A stretch of 62,291 nucleotides of DNA from Tepidibacillus fermentans (GCF_004342885.1 NZ_SMAB01000013.1:1-62291); one strand, 5' to 3'. Shown: positions 52,186 to 62,160, counted from the first letter of the stretch. Numbers and translations are program-made. The notes: generated by a model not told the origin, from the sequence alone.

Positions 52186-53049
52186 ATGAAACAACTGCCA
52201 AGTTACATCAAAAAAGAGAATGATATATATTGGCTTACTGAAGACGAACGTGAAAATCTAAAAATTAGTTATCGTATTAGGGAGATCGTTTACTTCGAAA
52301 AATCTCCTTATCAAGATGTCATGATTTTGGATTCTTATGATTTTGGCCGTATGCTCGTTCTTGATGGTGTGGTCCAAACTACGTCAATAGACGGCTATAT
52401 CTATAATGAGATGATCTCTCATATCCCATTGAATTTTCATCCTAACCCAAAACGGGTCTTGATCATTGGTGGTGGGGATTTAGGCGCCGCACAGGAAGTT
52501 ACCAAATATGATCAAGTAGAAAAAATTGATCTCGTTGAAATTGATCAACTAGTCGTTGAAGCTAGCAAAAAATATTTATCTGAAATCTCCGGGGATCTCT
52601 CAGATCCACGTGTTGAATTGATTTATCATGATGGAGTTGAATTTGTAAAAAACCATCACAACCAGTATGATGTTATTATTGTTGACTCTTCTGATCCCAT
52701 TGGGCCAGCCAAACAATTATTTGAATATGAATTTTACCATCATATATATCGAGCATTGAAAGAAGATGGAATTATGGTTTGTCAAAGTCAATCCCCACTC
52801 TTACATTTTGATGTTCTTAAACAAACGTATAAACATATTCAAACTCTTTTTCCGATTACCCGTTTATATATGACGACTGTTCCCACATATCCGGGAGGAT
52901 TTTGGAGTTTCACCCTTGGATCAAAGAAGTACGATCAATTACTTCCAAATATTCCTTTTGATAAACAAACTCGTTATGTCAATAAAGATATTTTATATCA
53001 TAGTTTTTCTCTACCAGAATTTGTTCACCATAAATTAAACGAAATTTAA
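52186..53049 (+). CDS. speE: Spermidine synthase (polyamine aminopropyltransferase)
   Basis: The 287-residue protein has FEKSPYQDVMILDSYDFGRMLVLDGVVQTT, then the nucleotide motif IGGGDLGAAQEV (GGGDG in most members), VEIDQLVVEASKKYL and DSSDPIGPAKQLFEYEFY (catalytic Asp). It transfers an aminopropyl group from decarboxylated SAM to putrescine. The by-product methylthioadenosine is cleaved by MtnN, whose gene lies 3 kb away. The ATG at 52186 has AGGAGG upstream; a possible promoter is TTGGAT (52111-52116) with TACAAT (52135-52140). Confidence 0.93.
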   Translation: MKQLPSYIKKENDIYWLTEDERENLKISYRIREIVYFEKSPYQDVMILDSYDFGRMLVLDGVVQTTSIDGYIYNEMISHIPLNFHPNPKRVLIIGGGDLGAAQEVTKYDQVEKIDLVEIDQLVVEASKKYLSEISGDLSDPRVELIYHDGVEFVKNHHNQYDVIIVDSSDPIGPAKQLFEYEFYHHIYRALKEDGIMVCQSQSPLLHFDVLKQTYKHIQTLFPITRLYMTTVPTYPGGFWSFTLGSKKYDQLLPNIPFDKQTRYVNKDILYHSFSLPEFVHHKLNEI

Positions 53050-53059
53050 AGATAAAAAT

Positions 53060-53110
53060 GACTCTCCCTACTTTTTCAAAAGCGTTTGGTTAAGGTGAGA
53101 GTCTTTTCTT
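53060..53110 (+). terminator. Terminator of speE
   Basis: GACTCTC (53060-53066) pairs with GAGAGTC (53097-53103) around a long loop, then TTTTCTTTTTT. Confidence 0.8.
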
Positions 53111-53185
53111 TTTTCACCTACGAATGTACCCAACAAAAGTAAGACGAGTTTATGATATAATACTGCTCATGAAGGGGGAATAGAT

Positions 53186-56128
53186 ATGTCTCAAACCAAT
53201 TCACCGAATAAAAATAAAAACAGAAAAAGGGAATGGAAACACATTTTGAAATACGGGCTTATTGCACTCTTTGTCATGATTTTCCTTGGGATTGGAACCG
53301 CAGCAGGTTTGGTCGCAGCCGTCGTTAAAGATGAACCTGTGCGCAGCGATGAAGAAATTCGAAACCAAGTTTTTAAAAATAATTTAGTCTCATCTGTTTT
53401 TTGGGCAGATGGAGAAAAGATCGGCGATTTTAAAACAGATGAAGTTCGTGTTTTTGTACCATATGATCAAATTTCCGATAATGTGAAAAATGCGGTGATC
53501 GCGATTGAGGACAGAGATTTTCGTAATCATAATGGTATTAACCTAAAAGCGATCGCCCGTGCTGCACTTCAGCAATTATCAGGTAGTGAAGTTCAAACTG
53601 GTGGTAGTACGATTACGCAACAGTTAGCCAAAAATACATTTTTTTCTTTAGAAAAAACTTATACACGAAAGACTAAAGAAATTTTACTTGCTTTACGAAT
53701 GGAACGAGTATTATCAAAAGATGAAATTCTAACAGCCTATCTCAATAAAATCCCATTTGGAAAAGCAGCAAATCTTAAAAATGTTTACGGAATTCAGGCT
53801 GCTGCAAGAGGCTATTTTAATAAAGATGCAAAAGACTTAAATGTCGCTGAAGCTGCCTATTTAGCAGGAATTCCGCAAAGACCCACTGCTTATTCTGCAT
53901 TCAATCAGAATGGGTTTGATGAAGAAGGTTATCAACTTGCAAAAAAACGTCAGGAATTAGTATTAAAAGCGATGTTAACAGAAGGTTTTATCAATCAACA
54001 ACAATATGATGAAGCTATCAATTATGATATTAAAGCTCATTTTCATGCTGAAACCGGGAAAAAAGAAACAAATAAGTATGGGTACCTTATGCAAGAGATT
54101 GAGACAAAAGCCGCCCAAGCTATTCTTAAAAGTCGCGGAGTTGCTTTAGATTCATCTGAATATGATGATGCTTTTGAAAATGCGAAACAAGAACTTGTTA
54201 CTGGTGGTTATAAAATCTATACCACTTTGGATAAGAAGATTTATGAAGCAATGAATGAGGTTGTCAATAATCCAAAAAATTTCCCGCGTCCGATTGATTA
54301 TACGTATCAAGGGAAAAGGCTGAATGATCGTCTTCTGCAAGTCGGTGCTACACTTATTCATAATAAGACAGGTGCAATTCTAGGGTCTGTGGGTGGCCGT
54401 GATTTTGAAAACTATCAAGTGAACCACGCTGCTGCAAAGAGACAGCCAGGTTCTTCCATTAAACCTGTACTCGACTACGCACCTGCGCTGGAACTAGGAA
54501 AAATACAACCAGCAACGCCAATTGATGATATTCCTTTAGGTCAAAAATGGGAACCAAACAATTATGATGGAAGATATCATGGTCGAATCACAGCAAGAGT
54601 AGCTCTGAATAAATCCTATAACATCCCTGCCGTGAAGGTTTACCAAATGGTAGGAACGGAAAAAGCTTATGAATTTTATAAAAAACTAGGCTATGAAATA
54701 AGCGAAAAGCGATTTATGGGACAAGGGGGAGCAGCTGCAATTGGTAGCCTTGAAGCTTCTCCAGAAGAAATGGCAAGCGCCTATTCCACTTTTGGAAATG
54801 GTGGTACCCATATGGATGCTTATGTGATTGAAAAGATTGAAGATCGAGATGGTAAAGTGATCTATGCCCATGAATCAAAACCAGAAGCAGTATTTAGTGA
54901 ACAAACGGCCTTCCTTATTACAGATATGCTTAGAACTGTAATGACGGAAGGAACAGGTACTACTGCACGGAAATATGTAAGTGGACGTGATGTCGCTGGA
55001 AAAACAGGAACTACCAATGATGAGAAAGACCTATGGTTTATTGGATATACCCCTACGATTACTTTAAGCGTATGGACTGGATATGACTTGCCTTATCCAG
55101 TGAAACCCCATAGTATTCCTCAAGATACATGGGGAAGATTAATGCAGGCAATATTTAAAGCTGATCCGACATTATCACCAAGTAATGCTCGCTTTGACAA
55201 ACCAAGTGGTATCGTTCGAATGACCGTATCGAGTGCATCTGGCAAGTTACCATCGGATTTAACGAAAAAGGGTGGATATCTTGTTACTGATTGGTTTAAT
55301 CAAAAATATGTCCCAACTCAATTGGAGGACGGTTTAGGCGAAGCAAGGTTAATCATGTTTAACAATACAACATATGTCGCGAAACCAGAAACACCGGATG
55401 AATTTGTTGATACAGGTATTTTCCTTATTCGTGAGCCGTATAAGATACCACCAGGAAAATCAAGACCATTAGATTATCAAAAAGAAATGCCAAAGAATAA
55501 TGATCCTAGAACGTCTACTGGTAAACCAGCACCTCCAAGTAATCTATCAGTCAACGGAAACGTGATCTCTTGGAGTAAGAATACAAATCAAAACATTGTT
55601 GGGTATCGAATCTATCGCGCATCAGCAGATGGAATAGGATTTGCAAAAATTGGAGTTGTTCGTCAGACAACAAATAGCCCAGGTATCTATACCTTTACTG
55701 ATTCTGCAGGTTCAGGGCCGTTTGCTTATTATGTCACAGCAGTTGATGTAGCTGGCTTAGAATCGGATCCATCTAATATTGCAGGAAAAAATCCTGAACC
55801 AACAGAGCCACCAGGGAATAATCCAGATGAACCAACCAACCCAGGTAATCCAAATACCGCACTACCTCAAAAACCAACTGGATTAAATGTAAGTTCTCAA
55901 GGGGGGCATCTAGTCTTATCATGGAATCCTAATCCTTATCAAGACCAAGTGATTATGTATTCTGTTTATTACAGTACATCTAAAGATGGGAAATTTGATT
56001 TAATTTATCAAGGAATAAAGAATAGTACCACGATAAATCCGAAGAATAAAGTCAATTACTATTATGTGGTAGCTAAAAATAATAATGGAGAAACACAAAG
56101 TAATATTTTTCCATTTAATTTAGAATAA
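53186..56128 (+). CDS. ponA: Class A penicillin-binding protein (PBP1A/PonA-like) with two FN3 domains
   Basis: The 980-residue protein has a membrane anchor (about 22-48), a GT51 glycosyltransferase domain (about 85-270, with IEDRDFRNHNG, GGSTITQQLAKN and KTKEILLALRME) and a transpeptidase domain with SxxK in GSSIKPVLDY (near 424), SYN in NKSYNIPAVK (near 473) and KTGT in GKTGTTNDEKD (near 605). Two FN3-like domains (about 795-865 and 895-975) follow, separated by a Pro/Asn/Glu-rich linker. It polymerises and cross-links peptidoglycan. FN3 tails occur in PonA homologues of Bacillales. It is monocistronic. Confidence 0.95.
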   Translation: MSQTNSPNKNKNRKREWKHILKYGLIALFVMIFLGIGTAAGLVAAVVKDEPVRSDEEIRNQVFKNNLVSSVFWADGEKIGDFKTDEVRVFVPYDQISDNVKNAVIAIEDRDFRNHNGINLKAIARAALQQLSGSEVQTGGSTITQQLAKNTFFSLEKTYTRKTKEILLALRMERVLSKDEILTAYLNKIPFGKAANLKNVYGIQAAARGYFNKDAKDLNVAEAAYLAGIPQRPTAYSAFNQNGFDEEGYQLAKKRQELVLKAMLTEGFINQQQYDEAINYDIKAHFHAETGKKETNKYGYLMQEIETKAAQAILKSRGVALDSSEYDDAFENAKQELVTGGYKIYTTLDKKIYEAMNEVVNNPKNFPRPIDYTYQGKRLNDRLLQVGATLIHNKTGAILGSVGGRDFENYQVNHAAAKRQPGSSIKPVLDYAPALELGKIQPATPIDDIPLGQKWEPNNYDGRYHGRITARVALNKSYNIPAVKVYQMVGTEKAYEFYKKLGYEISEKRFMGQGGAAAIGSLEASPEEMASAYSTFGNGGTHMDAYVIEKIEDRDGKVIYAHESKPEAVFSEQTAFLITDMLRTVMTEGTGTTARKYVSGRDVAGKTGTTNDEKDLWFIGYTPTITLSVWTGYDLPYPVKPHSIPQDTWGRLMQAIFKADPTLSPSNARFDKPSGIVRMTVSSASGKLPSDLTKKGGYLVTDWFNQKYVPTQLEDGLGEARLIMFNNTTYVAKPETPDEFVDTGIFLIREPYKIPPGKSRPLDYQKEMPKNNDPRTSTGKPAPPSNLSVNGNVISWSKNTNQNIVGYRIYRASADGIGFAKIGVVRQTTNSPGIYTFTDSAGSGPFAYYVTAVDVAGLESDPSNIAGKNPEPTEPPGNNPDEPTNPGNPNTALPQKPTGLNVSSQGGHLVLSWNPNPYQDQVIMYSVYYSTSKDGKFDLIYQGIKNSTTINPKNKVNYYYVVAKNNNGETQSNIFPFNLE

Positions 56129-56191
56129 GCTTACTGATTTTTGCAATCCATTTCATGTTTTAGAAGAGAACTATGGCTCCTAAAATTAAAA

Positions 56192-56231
56192 AAAGCCTAT
56201 TATGGGACATTGACCATAATAGGCTTTCCTT
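56192..56231. terminator. Terminator between the PBP and mtnN (convergent)
   Basis: A 14-bp perfect stem (56192-56205 with 56214-56227), with A run before and TTTCCTTTT after. Confidence 0.92.
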
Positions 56232-56255
56232 TTAATTCGTACACTGCCAAAAAAG

Positions 56256-56954
56256 TTAACCTTCCATCATTTTCAACATCTTATCGACAATCTGATAACT
56301 TCGTTTGGAGGCGAGTCTTGTAAACTGCACAAAATTCACATGTGCGGAACCATCTGCCTTATCTGACATTGAACGGATAATCACAAAAGGAACTAGATTC
56401 ATATGGCATACTTGAGCGACAGACGCCCCTTCCATTTCCGTACACATTCCATCATATGTTTCATATAGTTCACGCACTTGATCTCGATCGGCAATAAATT
56501 GATCGCCGGATAAAATCAAACCTGTGAAGACCTTCCCTTCATTCACTTCTTCACTTGCCTTTTTCGCTAATGAGATTAATTGTTGGTCTGCCTCAAAGAC
56601 AGACTTTTCTTGATCTGGGATAATTCCCTTCTCATAACCTAGTGGAGTCACATCTACATCATGTTGTTGTGCTGCAGTTGAGATAACAATATCTCCGATG
56701 TCAAGATCAGGGTGTAGTGCACCGGCAACACCTGTAAAAATGATACGATCCACTTTAAATTCATCAATCAAGATTTGCGTAGTGACTGCAGCATTTACTT
56801 TACCAATACCAGATTTACATAGAACGACGGATTTGCCATTCATTTCCCCTTCATAAAAAAGAATTGATGCCTTCTTTTTTTGTTGTAAGTGACTCATACC
56901 CTCCTGAAATAATTCAATTTCTTCATCCATTGCCCCTATAATGCCGATTCTCAT
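56256..56954 (-). CDS. mtnN: 5'-methylthioadenosine/S-adenosylhomocysteine nucleosidase
   Basis: The 232-residue protein starts GIIGAMDEEIELF (catalytic Glu near 12), has SGIGKVNAAVTTQILID, the purine-binding FTGVAGALHPDLDIGDIVIS and EMEGASVAQVC with VIRSMSDKADG (catalytic Asp near 197). It hydrolyses MTA and SAH, by-products of spermidine synthesis and methylation. It is 30 bases downstream of ccpA on the same strand, so may be read through from it. Confidence 0.95.
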   Translation of the reverse strand: MRIGIIGAMDEEIELFQEGMSHLQQKKKASILFYEGEMNGKSVVLCKSGIGKVNAAVTTQILIDEFKVDRIIFTGVAGALHPDLDIGDIVISTAAQQHDVDVTPLGYEKGIIPDQEKSVFEADQQLISLAKKASEEVNEGKVFTGLILSGDQFIADRDQVRELYETYDGMCTEMEGASVAQVCHMNLVPFVIIRSMSDKADGSAHVNFVQFTRLASKRSYQIVDKMLKMMEG

Positions 56955-56983
56955 CGTTTTCCCCCTAAAGATAATATTCAGAT

Positions 56984-57982
56984 TTATTTTGTCGAAGAAC
57001 GGTTGATTAATTCATGCTCAAGAATCACATTCTGTTCTGTAATCGGCTCTTCATTCATATGTTTGGTTAAAAATCTCATCGCCACAGCACCAATATCATA
57101 TTGAGGTTGAGATACCGTGGATAATAATGGTCGAACCATCGAGGAGATTGGGATATTATCAAAACCACGAACTTCAATATCATCTGGAACCGTTAATCCT
57201 TTGTCTTGAATGGCATGAATCGCACCTACTGCCATTTCATCACTGGTTGCAAAAACAGCAGTTGGTCTATCGGATAGCTCTAGGAAAAATTTCATTGCCT
57301 CCATTCCAGATTCATAACGGTAATTACCTACTCTCACATAATCCTCTCTAAACGGAATATTTGCTTCCCTAAGAGCATCCTTATATCCTTCAAAACGTGC
57401 TAACCCTGTCAAAGGATCAGTAAGGGGGCCAGTGATTAAAGCGATTCTTTGATGTCCATACTGAATAAACGCTTCAACTGCATCTTTTGCGGCTTGATAA
57501 TGATCAATGTCTACAGATGGAAACATGTTTTGGGAATCTTTTGTTGCAGCCAAAACAATGGGAACCGTTGACGTCTTAAAGATATTCAAATGTTCCTCTG
57601 TTACTTCCCCTCCCATGAATAATAATCCATCCACTTGCTTTTCTAAGAGTGTGTTAATTAAGGAAAGTTCTTTGTCCACATTCTTATCAGAGTTTGACAA
57701 GATAATGTTGTAATGATACATTCGTGCAATATCCTCTATTCCTCTTACTACTTCTGCAAAGAAAGGATTCGAGATGTCAGGGATGACAACTCCTACAGTG
57801 GTTGTTTTTTTACTGGCTAGACCTCTTGCAACAGCATTTGGCCGATAGCCTAACCTTTCAATCGTCTCTAATACTTTTTTGCGTGTAGCCGGTTTTACAT
57901 TCGGATTTCCATTTACAACTCTCGAAACCGTTGCCATGGATACCCCAGCTTCTCTTGCAACATCATAAATGGTTACTGGCAT
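56984..57982 (-). CDS. ccpA: Catabolite control protein A
   Basis: The 332-residue LacI-family protein starts [57 protein letters not shown], nearly identical to B. subtilis CcpA, and has the effector core with the HPr-Ser-P-binding region ([19 protein letters not shown]). It controls carbon catabolite repression by binding cre sites. It lies downstream of aroA, as in B. subtilis (aroA-ccpA), though a terminator and a repeat lie between. Confidence 0.95.
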   Translation of the reverse strand: MPVTIYDVAREAGVSMATVSRVVNGNPNVKPATRKKVLETIERLGYRPNAVARGLASKKTTTVGVVIPDISNPFFAEVVRGIEDIARMYHYNIILSNSDKNVDKELSLINTLLEKQVDGLLFMGGEVTEEHLNIFKTSTVPIVLAATKDSQNMFPSVDIDHYQAAKDAVEAFIQYGHQRIALITGPLTDPLTGLARFEGYKDALREANIPFREDYVRVGNYRYESGMEAMKFFLELSDRPTAVFATSDEMAVGAIHAIQDKGLTVPDDIEVRGFDNIPISSMVRPLLSTVSQPQYDIGAVAMRFLTKHMNEEPITEQNVILEHELINRSSTK

Positions 57983-58055
57983 AATTACACTCTCCGTTCA
58001 CGAAATCGTTATCAAGTTATTGTTATTCTACGATAAAATATTCGTTCATTCAATT

Positions 58056-58190
58056 GTGTATTATCACTTGTATGATTCTATAAACTGCGACTTTAGCAAG
58101 CGAGTTTTCCTACTAACTATTAATTCAAGGAAAGCCGTAAGATTAGGAGCAGCGTTAAAACATACAAGCCATTTCATGTTTTTTAAGAGA
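58056..58190 (-). repeat. Dispersed intergenic repeat, copy 3 (reverse orientation)
   Basis: Reverse-complemented, it begins GGCTTGTATGTTTTAACG (58170-58153) and follows copy 1 for about 80 bases (the AATCTTACGG and CTCGC/CTAAAG segments), then jumps to copy 1's TATAGAATCATA segment. Outside, ATTTCATGTTTT (58171-58183) is shared with 56149-56160. Confidence 0.75.
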
Positions 58191-58222
58191 GTTATTGTTC
58201 CAAAAATCTTAGACTTAGTATA

Positions 58223-58261
58223 CTAAAAAAAAGAAACGTTTTCCAACTGAAAAACGTTTCT
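58223..58261 (-). terminator. Terminator of aroA
   Basis: AGAAACGTTTT (58261-58251 on minus) pairs with AAAACGTTTCT (58242-58232), then eight T. Confidence 0.92.
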
Positions 58262-58277
58262 CTTGCCCCATTTTCTT

Positions 58278-59366
58278 CTATTTTACGGTAGACGAGGTAA
58301 CTGGTAACTGTAATGCAGACATCAGATTTGTGAATTCTTCTAAGTTTAGCTGCTGATTTGCATCCGATAATGCAACTGAAGGGTCGGGATGAACCTCTAC
58401 CATAATTCCATCTGCACCTGCAGCTAATGCCGCTTTTGCAATTGGAATGGCGATATCTTTTCTTCCTGCTGAATGGCTAATATCCACGAGTACCGGTAAG
58501 TGACTTTCTTGCTTGAGGATGGGTACAGCGAGAATATCTAATGTATTACGGGTCCATTTTTCATACGTTCGAATTCCCCGTTCAACCAAAATCACTTGGG
58601 AATTTCCTCTAGAAACAATGTACTCTGCTGCAAATAATAATTCTTCAATGGTCGCAGCCAAACCTCTTTTTAAAAGTACAGGTGTTTTCACTTGCCCTGC
58701 TGCTTTTAATAATTCAAAATTTTGCATATTTCTAGCACCAATCTGAATCACATCTACATATTCAGTAGCCATTTCGATATCGGCAGGGTTCACAATTTCA
58801 CTGACCACTTTAAGTCCATAACGATCCGCTACACGGCGTAGGATTTTTAATCCTTCAATTCCTAACCCCTGAAAATCATAAGGAGATGTTCTCGGCTTAA
58901 ATGCTCCACCGCGAATTAATTTTACCCCTTGGTCTACAAGAACTTTTGCCACAGTATTTACTTGTTCTTCACTTTCAACAGAACATGGGCCGGCAATCAT
59001 TATAGGTTCTTTCCCTACAGGAGTATCTCCAACCATGACAATCGTATCTTCTGGGTGACGTTTACGACTAACCAATAGTTGTTTGTTTTTGTTTTCTTCT
59101 TGTAATTCAAGAGAAGCTTTGAAAATCTGTTTAAACAGATGGCGTACCGTATTGTCATCAAATGGCCCACGATTATGTTTTACCAATTCATTCAACATTT
59201 CACGTTCTCGAACAGGATCAAACTTTACCATGCCTTGTTTTGTTTTTAGATGACCAATAAGCTGGGCTATCTCTGCTCTTTCATTCAATAATTCTAACAA
59301 TTTCAAATTAATCTCATCCAGTTTTGATCTTAACTCTTCTAATTCTTGATTACTCACCTTAGTCAT
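58278..59366 (-). CDS. aroA: Bifunctional chorismate mutase / DAHP synthase
   Basis: The 362-residue protein has an AroQ-type chorismate mutase (residues 1-85, [26 protein letters not shown]) fused to a type I-beta DAHP synthase (about 100-350) with [29 protein letters not shown] and [11 protein letters not shown]. It catalyses the first step of the shikimate route; the mutase half is a feedback sensor for prephenate/chorismate. The ATG has GGAAGGAG upstream. A consensus sigma-A promoter precedes it. Confidence 0.96.
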   Translation of the reverse strand: MTKVSNQELEELRSKLDEINLKLLELLNERAEIAQLIGHLKTKQGMVKFDPVREREMLNELVKHNRGPFDDNTVRHLFKQIFKASLELQEENKNKQLLVSRKRHPEDTIVMVGDTPVGKEPIMIAGPCSVESEEQVNTVAKVLVDQGVKLIRGGAFKPRTSPYDFQGLGIEGLKILRRVADRYGLKVVSEIVNPADIEMATEYVDVIQIGARNMQNFELLKAAGQVKTPVLLKRGLAATIEELLFAAEYIVSRGNSQVILVERGIRTYEKWTRNTLDILAVPILKQESHLPVLVDISHSAGRKDIAIPIAKAALAAGADGIMVEVHPDPSVALSDANQQLNLEEFTNLMSALQLPVTSSTVK

Positions 59367-59394
59367 CTCCTTCCAAGTTTAAAAAATTACATGA

Positions 59395-59423
59395 ATTATA
59401 CTTCAACCGTTATTTTCTGTCAA
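59395..59423 (-). promoter_or_regulatory. Consensus sigma-A promoter of aroA
   Basis: TTGACA (59423-59418), 17-base spacer, TATAAT (59400-59395), both perfect. Confidence 0.88.
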
Positions 59424-59451
59424 TGAGCGACTGTCACGAATTTTCTAAAAT

Positions 59452-59465
59452 TTAAAACGTTTTCA
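59452..59465. promoter_or_regulatory. cre-like site upstream of aroA
   Basis: TTAAAACGTTTTCA, read on minus as TGAAAACGTTTTAA, departs from the cre consensus by about one base. It lies about 29 bases upstream of the -35 of aroA. CcpA, the protein that binds cre, is encoded next to aroA. Confidence 0.5.
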
Positions 59466-59613
59466 CTCTTCTATTCTTTTCTTTTCTCCATTGCCAGAAG
59501 AACAAGGATTTTCTAAACTAAAATAGAATAGATAAAAGATAACCATTTTTTATCACCGAGCAAGGCGAAAAGTTTACTTAGATTTATTCAACTTATAAAG
59601 GAGTAGATTTAAC

Positions 59614-61776
59614 TTGACACAACAAACACCCATATTTGCACTCGATATTGGTACTCGCAGTGTGATCGGGGTCATTATTCAGCCATTAGAAGATGGGACA
59701 TTCCTAATTAAAGATATAAAAATGAAAGAACACAAAGATCGGTCGATGCTGGACGGGCAGATTCATGATGTGGTTGCAGTATCAGAAACAATTCAATCCG
59801 TGAAAGAAGAGTTAGAAGCGAAAAACGGTTTGTTACATCAGGTTGCTGTTGCTGCAGCAGGACGCTCATTAAAGACTTATCGAGTAAAAATCGATCTACC
59901 AATTGAAGGGCAACCTTTACTGCGAAAAGAAGATATTCGTGCATTGGAGTTGTCTGCAGTACAACAAGCGCAAAAGCTAATTGTAGAAGATCAGTCTGAT
60001 CAAGATATTACCAAATATCATTGTGTCGGTTATAGTGTTGTCAATTATTATTTGGATCATCAAGTCATAGGGAATTTGATCGATCAACGAGGGAAAATCG
60101 CTTCTGTTGAAATCATTGCTACCTTTCTACCGCGAGTGGTAGTCGATTCGTTGATTTCATCGTTAACTCGAGCCGATCTGCAAATGGAAGCTCTAACCTT
60201 AGAGCCGATTGCGGCGATTCATGTTTTAATTCCTCCATCGATGCGAAAATTAAATATCGCTCTAGTCGATATTGGTGCTGGGACTTCTGATATCGCGATC
60301 ACAGCAGATGGTACTGTCGTTGCTTATGGTATGGTTCCTTTTGCAGGAGACGAAATTACTGAGGCTATTAGTCAACAATTTTTGTTAGACTTCCATATTG
60401 CCGAGGAAATAAAACGACAATTATCTACAGTAGAAGAAGTTACAATTACTGATATTTTAGGTGTCACCGAAAATGTCAAATCAGAAACGGTTCTCGATCA
60501 AATCGATCAAGAGATTGAAAATTTGGCTCATCATATTACACAAAAAATACTGGAGTTAAACGGAAAACCCCCTCAAGCAATTATGCTTGTAGGTGGTGGT
60601 AGTCAAACACCTAGATTAACAGAAAAGATCGCAAAGCAGTTAGAACTCCCCCTTCAGCGTGTGGCGATTCGTAGTATCGATGCGATTCAATATTCCATCA
60701 TTTGGCCAGATTCTATTCTAAAAGGGCCAGATTTGGTAACACCAATTGGGATTGGGATTTCTTCAAGGGAGAAGCCCATTCAATATATTACACTACAAGT
60801 AAATGGGGAAATCATAAGGCTCTTTGAAATGAAATCGATGACAATCGGTGATGCGCTTATTGCGGCAGGTATCGCTGTAAATAAATTATTTGGAAAACCC
60901 GGAATGGGTTTAACTGTTAAAATTAATGGCAAGTTATGCTTCTTTCCTGGTGAATATGGGTCTCTTCCAATCCTACTACTGAATGGTGAATTAGCGTCTT
61001 TAGATACCCCGATTCATAATGGAGATATTATTGAAGTGACTCCAGGAATCGATGGAAAGGACGCTACTTTAACCGTTAAAGAGACGTTATCCCATTCCCC
61101 TATTCAACCTTATCATATTACCATTAATGGAAAGGACTATATATTGAAACCCTTAGTAGAAATCAACGGGATTGACGCAGATTATTCAAACCCTATTCAT
61201 GATCGTGATTCAATTCGCTTCTATCATGTTACCACCATTGAAGAAGTATTGGTTCTTCTTGGATATTCAACCATTCCGTATTCGAAAAATGAGATCAAAG
61301 TCTATTTAAATGGGGAACCGAAAACGCTGACCTATCATCCAAGAAAAATCTATCGAAATCAAAAAGAAGTTTCATTGCAAGACTTTATAGCAAATGGAGA
61401 TCACATTACATTGGATCAAGAAGAATTGCCATTTCCAACGGTTCGTGACTTAGTTGAAAAAGAAAAGCATATATTTCCTTTCTTTGAAATTGAAGTTACC
61501 TTTAATGGACAACCTCTGATCCTTCAGCCTAAGGAGCTGCAAATCTATGTCAACAAAAAAAAGGCTTCTCTTAATGATCCGCTCAAGCCAAATAGTCTAA
61601 TTGAAATGATTGAAAATCAGGAACAACCCACATTTAGTGATGTTTTTCGTTATATTGATTTTTCAATATCAATGCCTCAAGGAGCAAGTCGATATGTTCT
61701 GCGAATTAACGGTGAACCTGCAGAATTTCATTCACCTATTAAACACGGAGATCAACTAGAATTACGGTGGGAGTGA
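59614..61776 (+). CDS. FtsA-like ATPase with about five ubiquitin-like (beta-grasp) repeats
   Basis: The 720-residue protein has an actin-fold FtsA/PilM core (residues 1-385): PHOSPHATE-1 in FALDIGTRSVIGVI, the SHS2-like region about 80-165, PHOSPHATE-2 in LVDIGAGTSDIAI (near 225) and the adenosine motif IMLVGGGSQTPRL (near 325). After about 387, five modules appear with the pattern INGxx..I.xGDxI at residues about 469, 530, 594, 659 and 711, spaced about 50-65 apart, like MoaD/ThiS beta-grasp units. No membrane-targeting amphipathic helix is obvious. It is probably a divergent member that polymerises or acts as a scaffold; function unknown. The start is a TTG following AAGGAGT. Confidence 0.8.
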   Translation: MTQQTPIFALDIGTRSVIGVIIQPLEDGTFLIKDIKMKEHKDRSMLDGQIHDVVAVSETIQSVKEELEAKNGLLHQVAVAAAGRSLKTYRVKIDLPIEGQPLLRKEDIRALELSAVQQAQKLIVEDQSDQDITKYHCVGYSVVNYYLDHQVIGNLIDQRGKIASVEIIATFLPRVVVDSLISSLTRADLQMEALTLEPIAAIHVLIPPSMRKLNIALVDIGAGTSDIAITADGTVVAYGMVPFAGDEITEAISQQFLLDFHIAEEIKRQLSTVEEVTITDILGVTENVKSETVLDQIDQEIENLAHHITQKILELNGKPPQAIMLVGGGSQTPRLTEKIAKQLELPLQRVAIRSIDAIQYSIIWPDSILKGPDLVTPIGIGISSREKPIQYITLQVNGEIIRLFEMKSMTIGDALIAAGIAVNKLFGKPGMGLTVKINGKLCFFPGEYGSLPILLLNGELASLDTPIHNGDIIEVTPGIDGKDATLTVKETLSHSPIQPYHITINGKDYILKPLVEINGIDADYSNPIHDRDSIRFYHVTTIEEVLVLLGYSTIPYSKNEIKVYLNGEPKTLTYHPRKIYRNQKEVSLQDFIANGDHITLDQEELPFPTVRDLVEKEKHIFPFFEIEVTFNGQPLILQPKELQIYVNKKKASLNDPLKPNSLIEMIENQEQPTFSDVFRYIDFSISMPQGASRYVLRINGEPAEFHSPIKHGDQLELRWE

Positions 61777-61782
61777 AGGAAC

Positions 61783-62109
61783 ATGACGAATCCATATCAG
61801 ATTCAGATTCAACATTTCAAGATGGGAGAAGACTTGGTCATTCTTGTTTCAGGTGGAGTAGCTCATATTGGTGCTGTAGCAACTGCTTACGTGAACGAAA
61901 ATAAAATTCATGTTGAGGTGACACAACTTCCGCACCACAAAGAGGGTGAATTGGCAAGGGAGTTTGCAGAATTAGCTGCTCAGACATTACATCGTACGGT
62001 TTCCGTCTTAATGGGGATTCATATCCATCAAGCCACAAAAGATGATATTTGTCAGATCGAGGCTTATGTACGAAATGCTATGAAACAAATCATCAAAGCT
62101 TTGGAATAA
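61783..62109 (+). CDS. LpdD-like small protein
   Basis: The 108-residue protein has the ILVSGGVAHIGAVATAYVNENKIHVEVTQLPHHKEGELAREFAELAAQTL signature that resembles LpdD, a chaperone for prenylated-flavin UbiD-type decarboxylases. It follows the FtsA-like gene by 6 bases with a GGAGTG-type site at the end of that gene, so the two are coupled. No UbiD or UbiX gene is in the window, so the LpdD role is uncertain; it may have been adapted to a partner function. Confidence 0.72.
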   Translation: MTNPYQIQIQHFKMGEDLVILVSGGVAHIGAVATAYVNENKIHVEVTQLPHHKEGELAREFAELAAQTLHRTVSVLMGIHIHQATKDDICQIEAYVRNAMKQIIKALE

Positions 62110-62120
62110 TTCCATAAAAA

Positions 62121-62160
62121 TAGGTTTGTATCACTGGCTTGTATGTTCTAACGCTGCTCC
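62121..62160 (+). repeat. Dispersed intergenic repeat, copy 4 (short)
   Basis: GGTTTGTATCACT (62123-62135) and GGCTTGTATGTTCTAACG (62136-62153), followed by CTGCTCC. Same motif family as at 13355 and 58153. It ends at a terminator. Confidence 0.65.

Noticed and set aside
57983-58060. cre site in the ccpA leader
   Set aside because: The best match has at least two differences from the consensus, so it is not convincing.
59614-61776. Calling the FtsA-like gene ftsA
   Set aside because: It is much longer, lacks the C-terminal membrane helix, and ftsZ is not adjacent.
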